Part shown: piece after piece, positions 57,323 to 64,000 of the stretch
Position numbering within the stretch: the stretch's first letter is position 1
Layout: each line of letters begins with the position of its first letter
Assembly: GCF_015533855.1 (NCBI RefSeq)
Contig: NZ_AP024154.1
Location: 3,664,501-3,728,500 of the forward strand
DNA: 64,000 nucleotides
DNA from: Echinicola sp. 20G
GTDB taxonomy: Bacteria; Bacteroidota; Bacteroidia; Cytophagales; Cyclobacteriaceae
Reading direction: 5' to 3'
Notes under the pieces: model-generated
Seen by the model: the letters and a program-made list of their open reading frames with translations, nothing else
Database searches by the model: none
Told to the model about the DNA's origin: nothing
Position numbers and translations under genes: made by a program

Positions 57323-59704
57323 ATGAAACAATTATTGATTTTATTCCTTTTGTCTCTGACCGTTTGCTGTCGTAAGGCCGATCAGCATAATGGACCACTT
57401 ATAGCTTTTCCACTGGATGACGTGCAATTATTAGATGGGCCATTCAAAAAAGCCCAGCTCACTGATATGGATTACATCTTATCCATGGAACCAGATAGGC
57501 TTTTGTCTCCATATCTCAAAGAAGCAGGTCTGCAACCCAAAGCAAAGAGCTACCCTAACTGGGAAAATACAGGGCTTGATGGCCACATTGGGGGACATTA
57601 CCTTACAGCTCTATCCTTAATGTATGCTGCTACTGCCAATGAAAAACTTAAAGAGCGCCTGGATTATATGGTGGATGAGTTAGCCCGATGCCAAGAAATT
57701 AATGGCAACGGCTATATAGGAGGCATTCCAGGTGGACAAGCCATGTGGGAGGAAATTGCTGAGGGAAATATAAGAGCAGGTCGCTTTTCGTTGAACGATA
57801 AGTGGGTGCCATTATACAATATCCATAAAATTTATGCAGGGCTTTATGATGCGCATACGATTGGAGGAAATGTCAAGGCCAAAAAACTATTGATCAAATT
57901 GATGGATTGGATGCTTGATATAACCTCTGATCTATCGGATGAACAGATTCAAGAAATACTTTATAGTGAACATGGGGGACTTAATGAGGTATTTGCCAAA
58001 ACATCAGAATTAACTGGAAACAAAGAATATTTAGATTTGGCAGTTAAATTCTCCGATCATGAGATCTTGGATCCTTTGTTGGAGAAAAAGGACATGTTGA
58101 CCGGTATGCATGCCAACACCCAGATTCCAAAAGTGATAGGTTTTGAACAGGTAGCTAGGCTAAATGGAGATGAGAGCTGGCTTGCAGCATCAGAATTTTT
58201 TTGGGATAATGTTGTCAATCAAAGAAGTATTTCCATCGGAGGAAATAGTGTTTCAGAACATTTTAACCCGATCGATGATTTTAATGGAATGATCGAATCT
58301 GTTGAGGGAGTTGAAACTTGCAACAGTTACAATATGCTCAAATTGAGTAAGGATTTATTCTATGAAAAGCAGGATGCAGCTTATATGGATTTTGTGGAGC
58401 GAGTGCTTTATAACCATATCCTTTCATCCCAGCATCCTGATGGAGGTTTCGTTTACTTTACCAGTATGCGTCCCAGACATTATCGGGTGTATTCGCAAGC
58501 GCATGATGGTTTTTGGTGTTGTGTAGGTTCTGGCTTGGAAAATCATGGCAAATATGGAGAGTTTATTTATGCTCATGATCATCGAAATATTTTTGTGAAT
58601 TTATTTATTGCTTCCAAACTTTCATGGAAAGAAAAGGGACTTGAACTGATCCAACAAACCACTTTTCCTGAAAGTAATGAAACAGAATTTACTTTAAATC
58701 TAGAAAATCCCATTGATTTGGGGTTAAAGATCAGGTACCCTGGATGGGCCGGTGCAGGAGAGATTGCCATTTGGGTAAATGATCAAAAGGAAGAAATAGG
58801 GGAAGGGTCTTTGGATTACATTTTGTTGGATCGAAATTGGCAGGATGGTGATAAAGTTCGTGTTCAACTACCTTTGCAATTAGGGGTGGACTACCTTCCT
58901 GCTGACAGTAGTTGGGTTTCTTTTAAATATGGACCAATAGTTTTGGGGGCCGAAACAGATACCACTGACTTAGAAGGGATATGGGCTGACGATAGTCGCA
59001 TGGGACATGTGGCCAGAGGAGCATTGTACCCTTTAGATAAAGCTCCCTGGCTGGTTGCCAATAATGATCAGGAGTTGTTGGGAAAAGTAAAACCAATTTC
59101 CGAAAAATCACTTTTGTTTGATCCAAATGAATTGCTGTACACAGAGGCATATAAAGGGGTGAAGCTTAAGCCATTTTACCAAATCCACGAAGCTAGATAT
59201 ATGGTGTATTGGCCTGTAGTCAGTGAAACGGAAGTTAAAGGAAAACTTGAAAAACTACGAGTTGAAGAAGAAAAGATGCTGGCCTTAGAGGCTAAAACAG
59301 TGGATAAGGTAAAGACTGGTCAGCAACAGCCGGAATCAGACCATTTTATTGCTAGTGAAGCGTCATGGACTGGGATCAGTCATGGGGATCATTGGAGAGA
59401 GGCGAGGGGTTGGTTCAGTTATCAGTTTACTGACAAGGACAAGGTAGCAAAGACCATAAGGGTTACTTATCACGCTCAGGACGGAAATCATCAATTTGAC
59501 TTACTGCTCAATGGAGAATTGCTCGCCAAAGTGAAGGAAGAAGGTAATGGGAATGATGGGTTTTATAGTGTAGATTATGAAATCCCAAATAAACTCGTTT
59601 CAAGTTCTGGTGGCAAATACGAAATAAAACTTCAGTCACTTGAAGGAGAAAGTACAGGAAGAATTTACCATTTAAGGTTGATCAAAGAGGGGAACCAAAA
59701 CTAG
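57323..59704 (+). CDS. GH127 beta-L-arabinofuranosidase-like lipoprotein
   Basis: A 793-residue enzyme of the DUF1680/GH127 type. The lipobox-like LLSLTVCC at residues ~10-17 suggests a surface or periplasmic lipoprotein. The (alpha/alpha)6 barrel includes NTGLDGHIGGHYLTALSLMY. The zinc-thiolate site matches the family: Glu and Cys in GVETCNSYNM and the Cys pair in FWCCVGSGLENH, one of which is the nucleophile. A beta-sandwich region follows, and the last ~150 residues hold a DUF4986/6805-like part. It would release beta-L-arabinofuranose. A GH43 gene lies upstream. Confidence 0.9.
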   Translation: MKQLLILFLLSLTVCCRKADQHNGPLIAFPLDDVQLLDGPFKKAQLTDMDYILSMEPDRLLSPYLKEAGLQPKAKSYPNWENTGLDGHIGGHYLTALSLMYAATANEKLKERLDYMVDELARCQEINGNGYIGGIPGGQAMWEEIAEGNIRAGRFSLNDKWVPLYNIHKIYAGLYDAHTIGGNVKAKKLLIKLMDWMLDITSDLSDEQIQEILYSEHGGLNEVFAKTSELTGNKEYLDLAVKFSDHEILDPLLEKKDMLTGMHANTQIPKVIGFEQVARLNGDESWLAASEFFWDNVVNQRSISIGGNSVSEHFNPIDDFNGMIESVEGVETCNSYNMLKLSKDLFYEKQDAAYMDFVERVLYNHILSSQHPDGGFVYFTSMRPRHYRVYSQAHDGFWCCVGSGLENHGKYGEFIYAHDHRNIFVNLFIASKLSWKEKGLELIQQTTFPESNETEFTLNLENPIDLGLKIRYPGWAGAGEIAIWVNDQKEEIGEGSLDYILLDRNWQDGDKVRVQLPLQLGVDYLPADSSWVSFKYGPIVLGAETDTTDLEGIWADDSRMGHVARGALYPLDKAPWLVANNDQELLGKVKPISEKSLLFDPNELLYTEAYKGVKLKPFYQIHEARYMVYWPVVSETEVKGKLEKLRVEEEKMLALEAKTVDKVKTGQQQPESDHFIASEASWTGISHGDHWREARGWFSYQFTDKDKVAKTIRVTYHAQDGNHQFDLLLNGELLAKVKEEGNGNDGFYSVDYEIPNKLVSSSGGKYEIKLQSLEGESTGRIYHLRLIKEGNQN

Positions 59705-59707
59705 AAA

Positions 59708-61165
59708 TTAGAGCAAAGCATTTTTAATGATTGTTTCTTGGTCTGTATTTTCAAGCATAATCATTAAAGTGTCCCCAGCTTCTATTTCAGTTTGCCCGTT
59801 TGGGGTAATAAATTGACTGTTCCTGTTGATGAGCACAATCAGACAAGTACTGGGCAGGTCCAGTTCCAGTATTTTTTTGCCAGTTGCGGGTGATTCTGTT
59901 GGGATATCTAATTCAATCAGTGCATTCTTAAATTCATCGGAAAGCTCAAGATCCAAAAGAGACTTTCTTTTTAAGGAAGCAGGAAGCGCAAGGTCAAGTA
60001 GTTTGGCCGCCAAAGGAAGGGTAGTTGCTTGTAAGGCAACTGATGTGAGGACAATAAAGAAAACGATATGGAATATCACTCCGGAGCTTGGTAGTCCAGC
60101 AATCATGGGAATGGTCGCAAAGACAATTGGTACCGCCCCTCTAAGACCTACCCAACTGAGAAATGTTTTTTCCCTCAGTGAGAATTTGAACGGAGCTAGG
60201 GCCAAAAATACTCCGAGCGGTCTGGCTACCAAGATCAGAAATAATGCTGCTGTCAATGAAATGCCAATAATTGGAAGCATCTGGGTAGGGAAAACCAATA
60301 AGCCAAGGGTGATAAACATCACCACTTGCATCAACCAGGCCACTCCATCAAAAAACTTCATCATGCTCTTCTTGTGGACCATTTTTCCATTACCCACCGT
60401 CAAGGCACAAATGTAAACAGCCAAGAAACCGTTTCCGCTAAATAGATCAGTCAATGTGTATGTAAGCATCACCAATGCAAGCATTAATACCGGGTAGAGT
60501 CCTTCAAAGTCCAAATTGATTTTGTTCATTAAGAGGACACACATTCTTCCCATCAACCAACCAACCAATGCACCTACTGCCATTTGAACAAAGAAAAATG
60601 GAATGATTTCCCAAATATTGTAATCAGGTGCCACTATGATACTTGTAAGGGCAATAGTCAAAAAGTAAGCCATGGGATCATTGCTACCACTCTCCAATTC
60701 CAAAAGCGGTCTGAGGTTTCCTTTTAAGCCAATACTCTTTGCCCTGAGAATAGAAAAAACAGCAGCAGCATCTGTTGAGGAAACGATGGCCCCCAAGAGC
60801 CAACTTTCCATAAAATCTAGATCAGAAACCCAATAAACAAATGCACCCAAAGTTATACTTGTCAGTAATACGCCAACTGTGGAAAGAGAAATTCCTTGCC
60901 AAAGAACAGGCTTTATACTTGGCCACTTGGTATCCAACCCACCAGAAAAGAGAATAAAGGTAAGCGAGATGATACCCAGGAACTGGGTCAAGTTTGGATC
61001 ATCAAACATTATTCCTCCAAGTCCGTCAGATCCGGCAAGCATTCCTACACCCAAAAAGACCAACAAAGCTGGAATACCTGTTTTTCCAGATGTCTTACTG
61101 GCAATGACTCCTGCAAAAAGTAAGAGAGAACTAATCAATAAAATGTTTTCAGTGGTTAAGGTCAT
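59708..61165 (-). CDS. CPA1-type K+/H+ (or Na+/H+) antiporter with TrkA-C domain
   Basis: A 485-residue inner-membrane antiporter from the ATG at 61165 (MTLTTENILLISSLLLFAG); a TTG start 19 codons earlier is less likely. About 12 helices include the FSGGLDT and GAIVSSTDAAAVFSILRA motifs; the STDAAA and ESGSNDP acidic residues form the ion site. The last ~75 residues (SPATGKKILELDLPSTCLIVLINRNSQFITPNGQTEIEAGDTLMIML) form a TrkA-C (RCK-C) domain, as in CvrA/NhaP2-type potassium/proton antiporters. Its end is 3 bases from the convergent GH127 stop. Confidence 0.9.
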   Translation of the reverse strand: MTLTTENILLISSLLLFAGVIASKTSGKTGIPALLVFLGVGMLAGSDGLGGIMFDDPNLTQFLGIISLTFILFSGGLDTKWPSIKPVLWQGISLSTVGVLLTSITLGAFVYWVSDLDFMESWLLGAIVSSTDAAAVFSILRAKSIGLKGNLRPLLELESGSNDPMAYFLTIALTSIIVAPDYNIWEIIPFFFVQMAVGALVGWLMGRMCVLLMNKINLDFEGLYPVLMLALVMLTYTLTDLFSGNGFLAVYICALTVGNGKMVHKKSMMKFFDGVAWLMQVVMFITLGLLVFPTQMLPIIGISLTAALFLILVARPLGVFLALAPFKFSLREKTFLSWVGLRGAVPIVFATIPMIAGLPSSGVIFHIVFFIVLTSVALQATTLPLAAKLLDLALPASLKRKSLLDLELSDEFKNALIELDIPTESPATGKKILELDLPSTCLIVLINRNSQFITPNGQTEIEAGDTLMIMLENTDQETIIKNALL

Positions 61166-61261
61166 ATCGGTTGATTGGTAGATCAAAATTAATAGACATG
61201 TAATCTTAAACAATAGTTTCAATTTGTTGAACTAATTTAAGTTGTTTAGCGTAATGACTGT

Positions 61262-61633
61262 ATGAAAATTAAGTCCGTATCAGCCGTGCTATTTTATGTA
61301 TTGCTTTGGGTATTCCTTCCGGGGATATATTCTGGGCAGGCTGAGTGGTCATTGAAGGAGATTTCTCTATTGGAGGAATCTGTCCAATGGAACGCTAAAG
61401 CTTATCAAGCTTGTCATGGACAAGTTAGCAGTTATAATTTTTATTTTAAGCAGCCCTCCATTGAGTTTACCGATAATGATTTTAAAGGATTAAGTCATTT
61501 TTTCTACGGGATTCCTCGTAATTTCTATTTATTTGATGGTTCCACGGAATTGTGGGAAAATGGGTTTCAAAAGCCCATTGAAGGAGCCTTTGTCTCCACC
61601 ATGATTATATTTCCCTTTCATTATTTCTGGTAG
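61262..61633 (+). CDS. Exported small protein of unknown function
   Basis: A 123-residue protein with a signal peptide (VLFYVLLWVFLPGIYSGQA). The mature part is aromatic-rich (SSYNFYFKQPSIEFTD; HFFYGIPRNFYLF; MIIFPFHYFW) with one Cys (YQACHG). No known domain is recognised. It stands 96 bases from the antiporter start and has no clear operon partner. Confidence 0.5.
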   Translation: MKIKSVSAVLFYVLLWVFLPGIYSGQAEWSLKEISLLEESVQWNAKAYQACHGQVSSYNFYFKQPSIEFTDNDFKGLSHFFYGIPRNFYLFDGSTELWENGFQKPIEGAFVSTMIIFPFHYFW

Positions 61634-61724
61634 ACAAGACAGCTTTTCTGTTTGAATTTTAAGTTACACCCCGAGGTTTGAGTTACTTCGGAGTGCTTAT
61701 GTCTATACCTTATTTTATAAAAAA

Positions 61725-62237
61725 ATGAAAGAAACAACAATCATCATTACGGTGGTAGGATCTTTATTGCTGTTTTTCCTACCTCTCTACCTGAATAGTA
61801 AAAAGCATTCAAGAGAGAATAAAAAGCTCAAAGAAGAGTTGGTGAAAGCGGGAAGTAAGGAAAATTTAAATTTAAGTAAGTTAAACGTTTGGCGAAGTTT
61901 GTATGGGTTGGCCATGGACAAAGATAAATCGATTTTGGTTTATGGGAATTCAAGTCAAGAAAAGGTCAATTGCAGCATTGTCGAGTTGGAACATTATAAA
62001 CTTTGCAAGCCTGCAAAAGTGCTCAGAGATGTTGGGACCGGTAAAGAGAGGCACAAAGTAGTAAGTAAAATCAACTTGGTGCTACTGCCAATGGATGATA
62101 AATTTCATCCAGTTAACTTTGAACTGTTTAATGAAGATCACCATTCCAATATTATTATGGAATGGGAATTGGCTCAAGAGTGGGCCAAAGAGATCAACAA
62201 TCACCTTATTAGGACAAAGGAAAAGTATGTAGCGTAA
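61725..62237 (+). CDS. Single-span membrane protein of unknown function
   Basis: A 170-residue protein. One N-terminal helix (IIITVVGSLLLFFLPLYL) is followed by a basic, charged linker and a cytoplasmic-looking domain (NVWRSLYGLAMDKDKSILVYGNSSQEKVNCSIVELEHYKLCKPAKVLR ... MEWELAQEWAKEINNHL). The second part resembles domains in which a Trp-rich helix closes a beta-sheet, but no named family is recognised. Confidence 0.55.
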   Translation: MKETTIIITVVGSLLLFFLPLYLNSKKHSRENKKLKEELVKAGSKENLNLSKLNVWRSLYGLAMDKDKSILVYGNSSQEKVNCSIVELEHYKLCKPAKVLRDVGTGKERHKVVSKINLVLLPMDDKFHPVNFELFNEDHHSNIIMEWELAQEWAKEINNHLIRTKEKYVA

Positions 62238-62258
62238 CATAGGAAGCCTTTTAAAGTA

Positions 62259-62291
62259 AACAGGGAAGGTTTTTCGCCTTCCCTGTTTTTT
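62259..62291. terminator. Bidirectional terminator
   Basis: AACAGGGAAGG and CCTTCCCTGTT form a perfect 11-bp stem with loop TTTTTCG, followed by TTTTT on the plus strand. It lies 22 bases after the plus-strand stop at 62237 and 8 bases beyond the minus-strand stop at 62299. Confidence 0.85.
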
Positions 62292-62298
62292 TAGTTGA

Positions 62299-63186
62299 CT
62301 AGCCCAAGTGTTTATGGAAGAAATCGATAGTTCTTTTCCAAGCTAATTTTGCGGCTTCCTCATCATATCTTGGTGTAGTATCGTTATGGAATCCATGGTT
62401 GGCATTGGGATAGATATAGGCTTCATATTCCTTTCCATTTTCTTTTAAAGCTTTTTCATAAGCAGGCCAACCGGCATTGACACGTTCATCCAACTCACCG
62501 TATTGAAGCAGCAAAGGGGCATTGATTTGGGGAACCATTTCAGCAGATGGTTGGCTACCATAAAATGGTACTGCGGCTTTAAGGTCAGGGATTTTTACCG
62601 CCATCATATTGGAAATCCATCCACCAAAACAGAACCCTACCACTCCAATATTACCAGAGCATTCAGGGTGGTTTTTGAGGTAAGTAAATGCTGCAATGAA
62701 ATCCTCCAACATTTCGTCTCGATCTCTTTGGCGCTGCAAAGCTCTTCCATCATCATCATTGCCCGGATAGCCACCTAAAGGACTTAAGGCATCAGGAGCA
62801 ATGGAGATAAAACCTTCTAATGCAGCTCTTCTGCCCACATCAGCAATATAAGGATTTAAGCCCCTATTTTCGTGAACCACTACAATGCCGGGCAGTTTTT
62901 TGTTTGCATCTGCTGGGCGTGAAAGTTGTGCTTTGATCTCTCCACCTCCCTTTGGAGAAGGATAGGTAATGGTTTCGGTTTTTAGATCTTGATGATCAAT
63001 AGGAACTTGAATATTGTCCTGGTAATTGGGCATGATAAAGCTCATAAGCGAGGATACAGTCAAGCCTCCCACGGCAAAGGCGGATAGCTTTTCCATAAAT
63101 TCCCTTCGTTCCAATTTGTTATGGGCATAGGCATCATAAAGGTCAAAAACTTCTTGCTTGATGTCTGCTTTGCTAAGTTTTTTCAT
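62299..63186 (-). CDS. Dienelactone hydrolase family protein
   Basis: A 295-residue alpha/beta hydrolase. The nucleophile Cys is in GFCFGGW (near residue 180), the acid is in [16 protein letters not shown], and the His is in [39 protein letters not shown] is the typical family N-terminal block. The first ~50 residues hold [23 protein letters not shown], which looks like a twin-arginine-type or membrane-anchoring segment, so the enzyme may be exported folded. Natural substrates of such proteins are seldom known. Confidence 0.88.
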   Translation of the reverse strand: MKKLSKADIKQEVFDLYDAYAHNKLERREFMEKLSAFAVGGLTVSSLMSFIMPNYQDNIQVPIDHQDLKTETITYPSPKGGGEIKAQLSRPADANKKLPGIVVVHENRGLNPYIADVGRRAALEGFISIAPDALSPLGGYPGNDDDGRALQRQRDRDEMLEDFIAAFTYLKNHPECSGNIGVVGFCFGGWISNMMAVKIPDLKAAVPFYGSQPSAEMVPQINAPLLLQYGELDERVNAGWPAYEKALKENGKEYEAYIYPNANHGFHNDTTPRYDEEAAKLAWKRTIDFFHKHLG

Positions 63187-63542
63187 GGGGATGTTTTTAG
63201 GTTATTAATGTGGTGGAAAAAAGGATAGTTATACATCCTTATAATTTACAATTTAATCTTTTGAATTAGAAAAGCAGGTTGATTTCTTTGAACGGTAAGA
63301 TTTTGAGTTAAATCAGTTTACAGATTTGAAACGAATGATAAGTTATTAGAATAGGATTTTAAAGACATCAGAATACCTATTCATTCTTGATTCAGCTGTT
63401 TTCTTTTTAGCTCGTTCTTAAAAAAATCTATAATGTTTGATTGATTTCTTTTGTTCTAAGACTAAAATTTAACATCATTGCGGAGCTTTTTTGTGCAATT
63501 TTGCATTCAATTAAATTAACATTAACCTAATTACTTCATTTC
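63187..63542. other. Intergenic region before the symporter
   Basis: 356 AT-rich bases between the divergent dienelactone hydrolase and symporter genes. It must hold both promoters. CAATTTTG at about 63497 is a partial -7 match (TAnnTTTG). No open frame, RNA structure or strong repeat is seen. Confidence 0.45.
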
Positions 63543-64000
63543 ATGGAATTTGCCATTTGGGACAAAATCATCTTTATCTGCTATGGACTGATCATTATAG
63601 GCATTGGCTTATGGGTGTCCAGGGGAAAAGGTGGGACTTCAGAAGATTATTTCCTTGCCAGTAAATCATTGCCTTGGTGGGCCATTGGAGCTTCGCTGAT
63701 TGCAGCAAACATTTCAGCAGAACAATTTATAGGCATGTCAGGCTCCGGTTTTGCTGTTGGATTGGCCATTGCCTCATATGAGTGGATGGCGGCATTGACA
63801 TTGCTGATTGTGGGGAAGTATTTCTTGCCTGTGTTTATCGAGAAAAAACTGTATACCATTCCGGAATTTGTAGAGGTAAGGTATAGCACCACATTGAAAA
63901 GTATTTTGGCGGTATTCTGGATCTGCCTATTTGTTTTTGTGAACCTGACTTCAGTGCTTTATTTAGGAGCTACAGCCTTGGATACGATTATCGGTGATGG
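63543..64000 (+). CDS. Sodium/solute symporter (SSS) family, N-terminal fragment
   Basis: The first 152 codons of a symporter that runs off the window. It has the typical start: helix 1 (IFICYGLIIIGIGLWVS), GGTSEDYFLASKSLPWWAIGASLIAANISAEQFIGMSGSGFAVGLAIASYEWMAA, and the LYTIPEFVEVRY loop. The wording is that of the SGLT branch (Na+/glucose-galactose type) used by Bacteroidota for sugar or sialic-acid uptake. The substrate cannot be told from this part. Confidence 0.9.
   Translation, partial: MEFAIWDKIIFICYGLIIIGIGLWVSRGKGGTSEDYFLASKSLPWWAIGASLIAANISAEQFIGMSGSGFAVGLAIASYEWMAALTLLIVGKYFLPVFIEKKLYTIPEFVEVRYSTTLKSILAVFWICLFVFVNLTSVLYLGATALDTIIGD

Noticed and set aside
59826..60416. 196-codon plus-strand frame inside the antiporter gene
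   Set aside because: Antisense shadow of a well-supported membrane transporter.
1..64000. CRISPR array, prophage, insertion sequence or integrative element
   Set aside because: I saw no regular spaced repeats, transposase, integrase or phage genes, and composition is even across the window.

Overview
The window looks like chromosomal DNA of a marine-type Bacteroidota, most likely order Cytophagales and near Cyclobacteriaceae. The reasons are: about 40% GC, a gliding gene (gldC), TonB receptors with an N-terminal carboxypeptidase-like domain, BlaI/M56 pairs, promoters of the TTTG/TAnnTTTG type, and few Shine-Dalgarno sites. I see no phage, insertion sequence, CRISPR array or rRNA operon. The two window edges cut an ABC exporter (left) and a sodium/solute symporter (right).

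Left part (1-32,200): a BlaI/M56 regulatory pair; a five-gene non-phosphorylative L-fucose (fuconate) catabolic operon with a divergent AraC regulator; housekeeping genes (arfB, a methyltransferase, a zinc exporter, gap); twin tRNA-Glu genes; a TonB receptor paired with a GDSL lipoprotein; gldC; an alkylation-repair pair (alkB and an Ada-like methyltransferase); a group of small regulators with clear palindromic operators (HxlR/NmrA and ArsR/SRPBCC); a siderophore receptor followed by a CxxCG protein and a DUF4198 protein; a PqaA-like protein; a second BlaI/M56 pair whose peptidase carries a lipocalin-like tail; and a subtilase with tandem P domains.

Middle part (33,300-55,034) is the most interesting. 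A nitric-oxide signalling locus consists of an H-NOX haem protein, a 1,333-residue hybrid kinase that starts with the H-NOX-associated HNOBA domain, a single-domain response regulator and a sigma-54 response regulator. It abuts a seven-gene cell-surface glycan cluster: a GT2 resembling polyprenyl-phosphate sugar synthases, a ManC-like protein with a degenerate active-site loop, a giant membrane protein fused to soluble domains, a lipoprotein, a small anchored protein, a GT4 and GtrA. A second large hybrid kinase closes the block. A 15-bp dyad, TTCCA-N5-TGGAA, occurs exactly four times by my reading of the window. All four copies lie in intergenic DNA of this locus: two before H-NOX, one before the lone response regulator, and one between the sigma-54 regulator and the glycan genes. 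I infer one regulon in which NO sensing changes the cell-surface glycan.

Right part (55,340-64,000): GH43 and GH127 arabinose-type glycosidases, a K+/H+ antiporter, two small proteins of unknown function, a dienelactone hydrolase and the start of the symporter. Start sites were moved from the longest reading frame to the most plausible ATG where family alignment or codon type argued for it. All family assignments rest on reading the translated sequence, not on database searches.
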